64,000 nucleotides of DNA from Paragordius varius (Eukaryota; Nematomorpha), in the NCBI GenBank assembly GCA_964247055.1, contig OZ176051.1:1178001-1242000 (forward strand), given 5' to 3'. How positions within the stretch are numbered: position 1 is the stretch's first letter; the number at the start of each line of letters is the position of its first letter. Below are positions 34,383 to 47,900 of the stretch, in pieces. The position numbers were made by a program, and so were the translations under genes. The notes under the pieces are model-generated. The model saw only the letters and a list, made by a program, of their open reading frames with translations. It was not told the origin of the DNA and made no database searches.

Positions 34383-35341
34383 TTTCCCAGTCAAAAAACT
34401 GTTCCCACTCATTTAAAACGTTTTCTTAGTCTATCGAAACATTTTCCCAGTCAATAAAAACGGTTATATTTTTGATGATAAATATCGAAATAAGATATAA
34501 AAATAACTCTTAATCATTAAGACCACACTAATTAGGATATTACTTTTTAGCAAAATACAATTATTAAATGCAATTTTTTTATTGTATCCAATACATAATC
34601 ATTAATGACTTCTATAAAAGTTATATTTAGATTAAGTAGATATCATTTTATGGTTTATGAGATATTTTAAAGAAAATATTTAATAATCATTTTATTTTAT
34701 CAATTGTTCGCATTTATAATCAGCTATAGTTTCGGCTGAAATAATAAATTAAAAAATATACCATTTTCATCTCAAATCGGTCATTTAACACTTCAAATCG
34801 GATTTTAAACATGTAAAGTTTGTCGATAAAAAAACTGACGAAAAAGAATATTTGAACAAAAAGTAATTTTCAGATGAAAATGAGGATGTTGGACTAAGAT
34901 ATACGATATAAATTAGGGCAGAGTTGCAAATGTTAAAAATCAGATTTGAGGTGTTAAATGGCAGATTTGAGATGAAAATGGTATATTTTTTAAGTTTTCC
35001 CCCCGAAACTATGAATTCTATAGGTTAGCCCCGATTATAACTGCGAGCCATCGATAAAATAAAATTATAAAATAAAAATATCTCAAAAACCATAAAATGC
35101 TCATCCAGTTAATAAAATATAACTTTTATAGAAGTCATTAATGATTATGTTTTGGCATATAATAAAAAATTGCATTCAATAATTGTGTTTTTCTAAAAAA
35201 TAATATCCTAATTAGTGTAGTCTTGATGATTAAAATTTATTTTGACATTTATAATCAAAAATGAAACCGTTTTTATTAATTGGGAAAATGTTACGATTGA
35301 CTGGGAAAACGTTTCGAGTGACTGGGAAAATGGTACCCGGA
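34383..35341. mobile_element. Foldback element with arms of about 450 bp and 21-bp subterminal repeats
   Basis: The two halves are inverted copies meeting near 34862. Matching blocks include TAATCATTAATGACTTCTAT on one side and its inverse ATAGAAGTCATTAATGATTA on the other, and CATTTTCATCTCAAATC with GATTTGAGATGAAAATG. The outer 60-80 bp of each arm consist of about three degenerate 21-bp units built on GACTGGGAAAAYGTTTCG. No credible coding capacity: the ORF at 35230-35445 is the repeat read as heptapeptides. Confidence 0.8.
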
Positions 35342-35976
35342 GGCTTACTCTTGTAATAAAATTTAATAACAAAAGATATTACTGCCAAAATATAATTATC
35401 TAATTTTACATTTACACATATTAACAAAATCACTTTAATTCTCAACCGTTTAAATTCAACAGCCTAAATTAGGCATATTTTACCGAAAGAAACAGCCAAT
35501 ATCTTAAAGCAATATGGATACATCTAGAAGATTAAATTGACGATTAGTTCGAAAAGCATATAAAATTGACTACGAGTTTAGTTTCATTCATTTTAGCGAT
35601 TTAATAAGATATAAATTTGAAGGCAAAGGGTTTGATGAGTTTTTTTTAGAATTTCATTGAAAACCTTTTATGAATAATGCGCCTAATAAAATGCTATAGA
35701 AGGATATTAGGCCCAATACCATAGATATTTTCGGAGATTTTTGGTTTTATATCGCTTTGGGATAAAAAGAACTGTTATAGATTTTATAACTATAATAGTA
35801 TATTCATTAATTTTATTAAATAAATATAAAATGTCTGTATGAATCACAAAAACATATATGTAGATGGATAAATGCTTTAATATAAAGAGACGTTTAACAA
35901 TTTAGAAATAGCACATTTATGATGAGTATATTTATATAAAGATATTATTATGCTTTTGTTTGTTCCATCTATTAAA
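35342..35976. other. 3' flank of the RasGAP gene
   Basis: AT-rich DNA beyond the predicted last exon. No gene-like ORF or repeat boundary can be supported. Confidence 0.4.
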
Positions 35977-38900
35977 TCACAATCTCTCCACCATTATCTC
36001 AGGTTCGGGGCTCAGCATAGCTAGAGGTCGTGTATTTTGAGGGCTAAAAAATTCAATTGCATATATTTACCAAAATGTCAAAATTATATAAGGAGCAATT
36101 AAAGTAAGGTTAAAAAAACCACAAACAGTTTATATTGATAATATCTTGATACCATAATTTTAAAGATATGTACCCCAAATGGTCATTGGCGACGTCAGGT
36201 AACATGTTAATTTCAGGCGCTTCAAAATGGAAATATTTTGAGGATATAAGATTGTCCATATTGCTATTGGGAGTATTATTATGCGATTGGGATGGGTAAA
36301 TCGGTAAGTTAGCGCATAAAGGATTTATAGTCGTATTTTCCATTTTATGTGAAGGACTTAATATATTTTCTTCATTACAATGAATTTTTTCCAACTCCAT
36401 TTGAAGTTTGGAAGCGTTGAATGAGAATTGCGGAATTTTTAAGTTGTTTGTTGTTCCTGATTTTGCGGGTTTAGTAAATCGTTTAAGTGAAAAGTAGGAA
36501 TTTTCAGAACCACGTTTAGTATTCAACGTGTGATAACTATAGCAAAACAGCAAAATATTTAAAAATATTCACTTTATTATATTGTACTTTATTAATAAGT
36601 TTAAAAATATATTTAGCAAGAATTGAAATACCCTGAAGACGTCATTCCAATGGAAGTTTGGCTCTTTTTTTCTTCATTTTCTTCGGTGTCGAGGAGACAA
36701 TTATCTTGTGTTTGAAGCGATAAATTTGATACAGCTTGTCCATCAACTGCAAAAATATAACAAATTTCATTTATTATCTTATCTAGTTAAATTACATGGA
36801 AGTTTTTGCATTAAAAATTGAAATACAGACATTAAGTGAAAACAAAAAGATAAGACTTAAAAAGTCTACTGTGTTAATTATGTTTTATCCATATAATTTA
36901 ATTTTTACTGTAACGATATAATTGGGAGGTTATGACTAAATTTAAACAAAAACCCAAATTTAATTACAATTTTTCAAGGAATTGACTACATCTTAAAAGC
37001 GTAATTTATCCTTTCGAATAAGTGGACAAAACGCTTTTGAGTTAAGTAAATTCTTAACTGTTTCTCGATTAGGTAGAAAAAGTGTTTTTATAGTAGTATT
37101 CATCTTTTAGAGATATGCAAAAACTAAATATATTTATACCTATTGAATCAGTAGGTGATGAAGTTTGGTAATTTAAATGATTGGAAATAGTAGATGTAGT
37201 TACTGGGCCATTATCGATATCGCCATCAGGTGAAAGACTAGCGCTCCCTGTGCTGACCGAACAAGAATTCGTGCTTGTATTGCTTTTAATACTGGGGACT
37301 CTCATACAGTTTAAACCGGTATTCGTATTAGTATTTAGGGTGGTGCCAAGAATATTTCCGTAATTTAAATTATTTCTTTCATAATCAATAAAGTTTTTGT
37401 TCCAAACACGATCGTCAAATTCTTTTGACAATCTTTCTTGTGGGATAGTTGAATAATTATTGTGTATTGGCTATTAAAATATATAAATTTGCATTATAAT
37501 TTACGATATACAAAGATTAGTCTTATTAGATATTTATTTGGATTAAGTGTATTAATTTAATAGATTTTTTAAAAGTTTTTCCAACAAGTCAATATATAGA
37601 TATACCTGTTTATATTTATTTGAAGCCTTATTTCCATAAATTTTAATCCTATCCGAAAAATTAAAAATGATTTCTGTGATAATTAGATTTATAAATTCCT
37701 TAAATGTGAAACATCAATTATTTATTAAGGATTTTAATTTGGAAACATATTAAAACTGATCGCTTTACATAAAATTAGCATTTTAATTTCTATACCCATT
37801 ATCAACATGTTACAAGATTTAGTATATTAACCTCGGGCGTTTTTCCACAGCGAGTAATATAGAAATTATTTAGATTGTTGCAATGAAATAGGGAATCATC
37901 CGTTTGGCAAATTTTGTCAGCAGTGGATTTGATTGCATTCTTTTGTGTTCCATTTCCAGGGTATTTATAATTTAGTGGCGAATGGTTATGCGTATTGTGA
38001 TAAGAAGATAATTCAGAGTATTCGTCCAAGTCCTCAATAACATCGTGAAAATATACCAGAGGGGCAACATTCAAATGCTGTTTTTCGTTATTTCTTACTA
38101 TTTCTGTTTTACTGATATTTTCATTTCTAACAACAGTACAGTTGAATGGACTTTTTTCATTACCAGTTTTGTGGTCAGTAAGCGGCGATATATTCCAAAG
38201 ATCAAGGGAGTGACGTTTAGAAAACAAAGCATTACGTCGAGACAGTTTTGCCGTACTATTTTTGACATACGAAGAGGCCTTTTTATTAAGTGTTGAATGA
38301 TCGAACAAACAACATTCCATCTCTTCGCATGGTAATGAACACTGTTTCGTTAATTTTGGTCTGATCCTATAGAAATATATAATTTATGATAGGGTTTTTG
38401 AGAAATTCACACTTTTTTCTTGCTTGTAAAAATTGAAAAATGAGCTACACGTAATAATTTTTATAAAATTAAAAAATTACTTTTTTGGTGGGATTCGATG
38501 GGCATTATTCAAGTCTAAATTGACAAAAGAGGAATATGATTGATAAATATTGCGTTCTCGAACATTCGTTGGTTTTGATTTGATTGGAAAATTAAAATCG
38601 GATCTCCAATCGTTCGAAGATTGGTTTGTATTGAAAGGGTTAGCAAAAATATTTGTATTCGGCTTAACATGGCTTTGTAAATTTGTCGAAGCAATGGCCT
38701 TAAAAATGGCTGGTTCATATGAATTAGCATCGAAATAGAATGGCAAATCAGTATTTTGAACGCTTTGTCCAATTTTTTTGAAACAAGCATTTAATTTTGA
38801 TTCAATATGAGCGAAATCATTAGGACATTTTGGAGAAGACAAATTTTCATTAACACTAGTCCTGTTTTTATCAATATGGTGAGTATTGTTTTGGATTGCG

Positions 38901-41900
38901 GTTTTATACGACGTCATAGTAGGTTCCTTTATTATGAAAAATAAATTAAAATTGGCCATTTAAGTGATAGTTTTTATTTCACAGTCGAAAACAAAATTAT
39001 CAAAACGTACCGTTTCCAATGTTTCTATTAATCGTTGAAGAGTGAATGAAAGTTCCTTACCAATATCAATCTTTGGGTTTTTAGCATGTAATAAACCAAA
39101 ATCACCGGATGTCTAGAGTTGGTTAAAATTAAATAAAAAATAAAAAACTATTGCTAACAATAAAATATATTTTATGAGAAAGGAGATATACTTTAAAGAA
39201 TGGCGGTTGCAAAACATGGGATAATTCTGACGAAGCTGTTTCCTGGGAAGATATTTTATGCAAAAATAATTTCATGGTTGAACTTTCTCGTTCAACGAAA
39301 TAATTCATGAAAGTCATATAATGTTCCTTTCCACCGAATCTATGAAATCAAGAATTAATTGAGTTTTAATGCATAAATTTGTTAAAAAAATATTTTTATT
39401 TTACTTGTTAGAATTTGCCAGAGTTTGAATAGTTTTAGCAATGAGAGTGAGATTTCGGGCAGGAACATCCCCAGGATATTGTTGGCACAAACCAAAGAGA
39501 CTGGGCGATAGGATGGCAGGACAGAGAAAACGCAAAAAGATGGAAGCACTGATAACATTAGCACTCATTTCTGGTTTATAACCAAGCGAGGTGAGTCTTT
39601 CCCGTATAGAATGGAATACGCGCTTCAGTGATCTGCAATAATTTTGGATTTTAAAGAAAAAATTGATTAAAGATCGAAAAAATTATAATAAAATGATGAT
39701 CAATCATACTTTGGGAAATAGGCGTAAGAATTGACAATACTTCGCCAACACATTTCACAGTAAAGCATTAAGTTTTGTTGATTACGAAATAGTAAATGTT
39801 GGGCATTAGTTGAATTGTAATCTGCGGAGCCTATACAACAATCCACAAAAATATTTGATTTTCATCCACGAAAATAAAATTACTAAAAAGAAAAAAATAT
39901 TATATAAAGTGATATATTTATGCCTAATTTATGAGTTTGATTTTTGTCCAAAATATTTAAACGTTGAGAAAACGATGCCTACAAGAGAATATTTTCCAAG
40001 AAATATATACCAAATTTTAGTCGAGCTGGATCAACTTCACAATTATCGCCGGCATCAAGGACAACCCTAATGAAATGGGCGAGGGTTTGGCCCAAATAAT
40101 CCTTCCCACAAAATTTCATGTAAGCCTCAACCGCTTTGGTAGCAAGTGAATTGCCGCGAAATGTCAGATTCTCATTTTCTAATTATTATTATTATTAAAT
40201 AAAGTTTATCATAATATCAAATACCATTATACGCATTTAAAAATATATATTTCAATGCAAAAGAAATTCACCAATTTTTTCAATCTCCATTTCTACCAGC
40301 TTGGTTAGAAATGTTTCAGCCATATCGAAATTCTCAAAGATATTAACAAGTGAAGCTGATAAATCTTCTTTGGCTTTTATGGAAATGCATGATTCCAAGT
40401 ATTGGCAAATTGAGGGGTAGTCGTCCAATAATAGCTAAAAAAGCAATTAGAATGTTTATTATACGGTAAAAAATATTATTATATAGACAAAATGAAATAT
40501 AAAGAACAACTTTTTTTTGAAAACATTTAACTTGTTTTTTATAAATATAAGTTGCTGTTTTATGGTGGTGGTCTACTCCGTATAATTTAAATTTTTAGTG
40601 TTTGTTAAAGATTAAATATTATTGAACATTTAGAAAAAGTCAAAAACATTGTGTAATATTTTTAATGTCTATTCAAATATTGGGACAAATTTTTACTTGT
40701 AAGAAATCACTGTACATGGCAAGTGGGAGAATATTGAAGGTTTGATAACGTGCTTTTATACGAATACTGCAAGTATTTTGTTGTTGATGGTTCCCTGTAT
40801 TTTTGTATTTGGGGAAAGATGGAAAGAAAAGCAATTTCTTGGGTGAAATTTCTTCAAGAGGTGGAGTCAGACTCAAACCATAAGCCGAAGTGCTCATAAG
40901 ATTAGGATTATTGCTTTTAGAAACGCCTAAAGACTGCTCATCACAACTTTTGATAGAATACCACGTTTCGTGGAATTGAGAACCAGTTATGGATTGTATA
41001 GGGATTCGTACACTGCCTACATTTTAAATGGGGATTAAAAAAACTTAACAAGAGAAAAATTAAAAATAATTATATTAGCATTACCAATAAAACGATGTTT
41101 GTTTGATGGCTTAGTTCCCAGATAGTTGGATAAGGAAGGTGTTGTAGTACATTCTCGTGTGTTCCCAAGCGAAAGAGAATGATTTATGTTAGCTTTATTT
41201 TTTGCCATTTTCCTATTTTTACTGGATCCCCATTTCAAGAAGGAATTGGTGGTGTTTGATTTATTTGAGTTTTCATTTTGTAAAAATCCGCGGAAAATTT
41301 TGACTGTCAACCAATTTACGGGCGGGAGATTCGTGAAATCAAACGTTTCCCCCCAAAAACATAAATCGCTTTTTGGTTTGGCTGATGTGCGTCCATAGAA
41401 ATGGTCATCGAGATAGATTTCACAGAAATAACTTTTTTTAGCTGGGATGCCTTTGGCCTCCAAAATCCAAATTTGTAAATTATTTTCTCGCCTAGCCATC
41501 ACATTTTTCCAGGGATCGAATGCATTTCTAAGGCTAAAAATAGTTTTTTATAAAATTATAATCGTAAGTATCAAAAGAAAACTTTCAATATGAATTATGG
41601 AAACATAACATATCTATAAAACGTAAATTTATATACCTGCCCAACCAGGTCAAATATTCCCCGTAAGAGTTGAAAGAATAAATAATGTCTTTATTGAGAG
41701 CAGGAATTTTATTTGGCAAAGCATGACAAGTTTGCATTTTAATGGAATATGGCGAAATAATTCGTTGGTCATCATTTGGTGTGGAAGAAAGGAGGAGTGA
41801 TTGGTGAATGGCATTGATATTATTGATTTTGACTTTATGATCATCACCATCTGTATGAATACTTTTTTGTTGCAAATAATGATATAAATCGCCAGTAGGA

Positions 41901-44900
41901 AAGTTTATACTGTGGTGCATTTGCAAAGGGAGTCGTTGGTTTAATCGCTTTTTGATAAATTTATTATTCTCATTTTCGGAATAGTGAATGTTTTGGTGGT
42001 TATTTAACTCAGAAGCAGGATTTTCAATGTTAAAATTATGGTGAAAGGATGGCGTTTCCAAGCCCTCACAATAGTTATTGGTAGTAAATGCTAAAAGACT
42101 GTTTCGTCTCATTTTGTGTTTGTCATCCGTATTCTCAGATAAACAATGATTGCTATTTTTCATGTAGGAAGGTAATAGATTCAACATTTTAAAACTGCTG
42201 TTATTGCTGTTGTTTTTTAATTTCTTGGAAGAATTATAAATTGTTGGATTCGGGGTAGGATTAGTTGTGTTATTCAATGTTTCGCTGTTAATAATGAAAG
42301 GAGTGGACAATTTAACACGATCCTCTGCCTTGATTATTGCTGGTGGGATAAATGTTTCCTTTTCTTGAATATTTGCACAATTTTTATGCGATTGTAAAGT
42401 ATTAAACTTTAGTGAATGGCTACTGTAATGATAATTAACAATTCCATTTCCATGTTGTTTCTTGCTGGCGTTTTGGCGAAAATGTTTGGTTTTTTTGAAA
42501 GGTTTCAACCAAGAATCTTGAGATGATTGGGTCCCAATCGGTCTGTGTGTTAAATATATAAAATAAGGACTTGTTTAAAATACAATATTGTTTATAGTTT
42601 TAATTACGAAAGGAATTAATACTAAGAGAGTCTTAAAAGACAATCGTGTTTTGAAAATATATTATTATTATAGTATATTGTTGTGCAATATTGAGTAATA
42701 AAGTGTTGTATTGAAGAGAAAAGATTAATAATATATCATAATATTTATTGAAAAGTTTAAAGAGTTGAGGAAATATAGATTATATGTGGAAAGAATCCGA
42801 TGGATTTAGAATTAAATTTTTTTAAAGTTATATTATAATGATAATATTTATTATACGATATATGATAAAATAAAGTATAAAATAAACAATGAGAACTCTC
42901 CTGCATGCTTAATACAATATTTACTTATAGATATATTTATAATTTTAAAATTACCTGTATATTTATTTTTCTATGTAATGATAAAAAATTAAAGCAAAAA
43001 ACAAGGTTGTGTGAGTTTTGATGTGACATTATATCGTATATATACATATATTTGAAAACTGATCCTTTCTTGATTAATTTCTTTTTTTGATAATTGACTT
43101 TGCATAAATTAATTGGCTATTTTTTGGGATAATAGCAAGCATATATAATCTTAGAGGAAATATATAATTAAAGTATAATCTATTTTCCCATCAAAATAAA
43201 TGGAGGAAATTGAGTTTAAAAGATCAAAAGTTTCAGATATGAATTACTTTAATCTTTTATACTTTTTAACCAAAAAAAATTTATCGTATGTTAAAGTTTG
43301 ACAACAAAATATTCAGTATTTTCTAAACAACTATCACAAAACAATAAATATAGGAAGTATCATATTATTAATATTATATATCTGTTGTATAGCGAAATTT
43401 TCAAAAGACAATGGGAATGATTAAATCTTGTAATACAATTATTTGTAATATAAAATAAATACAGTTGAAATGATAATATTTGTTGCCTCTATTGAAATTT
43501 TTCCTTAGTATATATATATAGAGGAAGGAAGTTGAATTACAAATTTTAAAATATAAACAAATTAATTTAATTGCTTTTGGCAGATGATTAAACATTGTTA
43601 AACATTTGGGGTTTTCAAACATTTGGGGTTTTCAAGTCATCTAAGAACGTTTTATTATTTATAAATTCCTTAGATATGAACGAATAAAAGTATAATCATC
43701 CTTAACCTCAAAAAATAAATTATTTTGATAAAAAATCGAAAATTAAATTATCTCTATTAACTCTTTTAAAGAGTTGACTTAATTTTCTTTGAACCTAAAT
43801 GTATATCTTTAATATAAATTAGCACCTAGTTGATAAGAAAAGGTTCAGATATACTTTATTTATCAAAATTTCAAAATTTTTACTTAATAACTATAAATTT
43901 TAATAAAGTAAGCAATTTTCAATTAGGAAATCATTTTTTTGAATTGAACATTGGTGCTATTTTTGTAACACTTTTTTTTGTAAAATGATAAATCATACTA
44001 TATAAGAGTGTCAATGACTCTCAAAAGAGATTATAAGAATATTCTAGAATGTGTTGAGCGCATATGTGTGATGTGATCTGATGTCAGGATGTGTAGATTA
44101 ATTAATTATTTAAATAGTTTGTATATAATCACTATTTTTGTGATTATATAGAAAAATTTTATAAATTCAATTTAATTTATTCTTCCTTTCTTCCTTCCTT
44201 CCTATGGAACAAAAAATTAAAGGTGCAAACACATTATTATTTATATTATCTAATATAATTTAATTAATTTAATTTTTTTTCTTTAAATAAACGGATTAAT
44301 AAGTCATGACTCTTGCATACTCCAATCATAAAATATATAATTATATTTTTATGCTTACTAAAAATTTTAATTTTGATAAAAATTTATTTTTGTTTTTTAT
44401 ACATTTAAAATAGCCAATATGTCTAACAAACAATAATTAAAGGCTTAAATAAAGTAAAAGGTCGCTTTAAAAAAGAAATAGGATAATATGTATATTAGGC
44501 AATAATTTATTTTCTGCAAAGTAAAAAAATGATTATCGATATTTTGTCAAGAAAATAAGATCAAAAGAATCAGTTTAAAGACAAATTTGCCGACACAAAA
44601 TGATAATGAGATAGATGCTTGAGAAAAAAGAGAGATTATAAACTCAACAAATAAAATAAATTAGTTTCAGGTTCAATTCAATGAAGTTAATTGTCGTATT
44701 TTTATATTAACTATAATCTTATCAAAGTATATCACCATTCATAATAAACTAAAGACATACTATTATGATGTTATAATTAAAAATCGATATAAGTACTTGT
44801 TAATAGTATTATCTTGTTGATGTCCTTGAAGAGAAGACAATATTTGAGAGTTAAAAAATGCCGTTTTTTCCATAGAATTTTCAATTTTGAAATTGAAATT

Positions 44901-47900
44901 TTGAGTTAAGTTTTCTTTACCATTGATTTTAAGGGCACTTTTAGTTCGTTTAATTCCGTTGGTTTTATTTTTCATACTTTTTGCGTGAGTCAACGTGTTC
45001 CACACCTAAATATATATTTAACCGATAATATTATTTTATTTAAGAAGCAATAGAGTAACTGAATTACTTGTTGAAAATTACCATTTGTATAGGACAATTT
45101 TATAATTTAATTAGTAAAGCTAGATTATCTTAATATTAAAAATATTTAATTTGATGGTTTAAATTAAAAATGCGTGATTACACGAAGAAATACAAAACAG
45201 GAGAATTGGGTTAAGCAATCATTAATGTAGGTATAATATATACTATATAACCAAATCGATTATTAATTTTTTAGTAAATATTTTGATTTTTATTGAATAC
45301 ATACAAAAATGCATGTTGTAAAATATATATTTAAAAACACACACTTTTTCTTATTTTAAAATGACTTAAAATATTTTTAAAAGTTAAAAAAAAGAAAATT
45401 ACAGATATTAGAGACAGACTGGAACGATGATGGTGATTTTGCTGGGAAGTTTTCATCATAATGTTGTATTTTGCTGTTCGGAAAATGCAATTTGCTTTAT
45501 TTTCATGCAGTGTTGATGGCCCCAAATCTATAAAATTTTATTAAATATATAGTGAAACTCAAATGTTTATTAAAGAACTTGAATTATTTTACGTAAAAAA
45601 GTACACTGAGTTACATATGCAGTTAATTATTTATGTTGTGTGTATATTGCATAAAAATTTAGGGAAATAGGATTAACCGCTCATATATATATTGGTTGTT
45701 ATTGATTATATCATTTTTTTCAATATTTTTTTTACTATAACCAAACCTTAAATTTCTTTTAACTAATTACAAACAGATTACAAATATTGTATAGCTAGCT
45801 AACAAGCAGATCGTGAATGCAAAATATTTATAAAAAACGGGGAAAAAAACGGAAAAAAATCAGTTTAAGAGCGTAAGATTAATTAGAAAAAAAACTGTAA
45901 GAAATGTGGTTTTATTTTCATTATATTATGTAACTTCTTAGAGACCGAACGAGTTCAAAGATCCGATTTCATTATTCAATATTATTTTATGCTATTACAA
46001 ATATATATATAAATAGCAAGCTTAAACTTTTAATCAAAAACATTTTTTTACCAATAATATTTAAAATTATATTATCTTATTTTATTATAAATGTATAAAC
46101 TAAAATTTTATTGATTAACACAATAGTTATGTTGTGTCCTTTATTAGAAAAATTAAAAATTAACAATAAAATTCGGTCATTCACACGCCACATAAAGTAA
46201 GTGGACACAAATTAAAAACAAAATGGTTTATGCCTATATATGAATTTTATTTTTATCCATAAGTTTAGAAAGAAAGAATAAAACTTGTTTAAATCATAAT
46301 CAATATGGTAGAAACATGTTTTAATGGTAAAACCTGTTAGATTAATAATTATTGTTTTTTGTTATTCAATAATATAAAGTCTATTAAAGTGATTGCTTTC
46401 TGGTCTCACTTAACTTTGCAAATAATAGTAATAGAATATTTTTATAGCTTTTAAAACTGTTAGAAACATTGTTTCAAATACTTTTAGATTTGTCATTAAT
46501 AATTTTGAAATGAAAATAATATATATATAGAACCTGAAAGGTGTCAAGTGAATATTTTGATTACAAGAATATAAATTTGGATATTTTCATATTGGCAGAA
46601 ATATTGGTAAAAAACAGTAAAATAATATAATTTATGAAAATATTTCCAGCAAAATAATTATCCGATGATAGGATAAACTAAAATCAATGTGGTGACCTCT
46701 TTCTTTCTTTATGCTACAATCACAAACACGATAAAAAGAACAAAAAAACATCATTATTGATAAGTAAAAACCGGATTTTATTCAATAAAGTTTTTTAGGT
46801 TTAGATAATTTTATCAATCCAATCACACAGTATAATATCAAACATTTTCCCAGATAAAGGTAAAAAACCAATTTGAATAGATATGGATTAACAAAAATTC
46901 AACAAAAATTAATATCATAAAAATGCAAAATAGCTTGTAAAAAAATTAACAACAATTTAACAACTCTTCCTTTTTCTCTCCATATGTGCAATCATTAAAA
47001 TTGTTAAATGATAAATATAAAAAGATATAATGACGCGACAAAAAACATAATTTATATAAATTTTTATTGTGTTTTACGAGTGGGGGGAAGAACAGAAAAA
47101 ACCGGAAAAGGAAAAAAAAGCATGATTCATAAATTATGAAAAAAATGTTATATATATTTATAAATCACTTTTTTAATACATAAAACGAAACTTTTATAAA
47201 TTTTTATAAGCTCTTTATTATAGAATCCAAAATGGTCTCCCCTGATTTGTAATCAAAATCAAATTACATTTTTTCCATATTATATAAAAAAAATCTTTCT
47301 GAAATCAGTCCAACTTAAGAAGTCAAGTGACTCAACAATATTTATACACGCATTTTGCATTAATTTTGTGTGAAATATTAACTTTTTTTTTCATTGCACA
47401 ACAGTATTTTTATAAGTAAAAATGTGTAAAGTGTGAAAACTAATAGAGCGGAAAATTATCTATCTAATATCCATAATTACTTTTTTTTATGAATGCCATA
47501 AAATCTCTAATCTATAGATTGCAACATTTTTTCCATTTGTATTCTCTTGCTTGCTTAAATTGTAAAGACTCTCTCTATTAGCGGAGTGGATAGAGGGACA
47601 ATGCAAAAACACATAAACTAATCGATAATTTTTGATGGAAAAAATAAAATAAAATAACTTTTTACTTAACCTATTTTAATTTCTTTAATCACAAAAAAAT
47701 GTTGACAAAGTCATAATTTTATATGAAAAAAAATGGTGGCTTAATGTAACAGACCATATCCTTACATTATCCTCATCACTTCTCAGGGGAAATAAAAGAG
47801 TCATTTCAAAAGTAATCAAAAAACACATTGGAAAACGTTTTCAATTAAAATGTTATTAAGGAAAAATTGCGGCATTATATCTGTTAATTTAGAATTAAAA

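Noticed and set aside
35230-35445. ORF with a heptapeptide repeat (FPVTRNV, FPVNRNI, FPINKNG)
   Set aside because: It is the 21-bp subterminal repeat of the foldback element read in one frame. The other arm gives no matching protein.
39810-40070. Plus-strand ORF of 86 codons inside the RasGAP gene
   Set aside because: It is the antisense of GAP-domain exons, whose minus-strand reading matches the family strongly.
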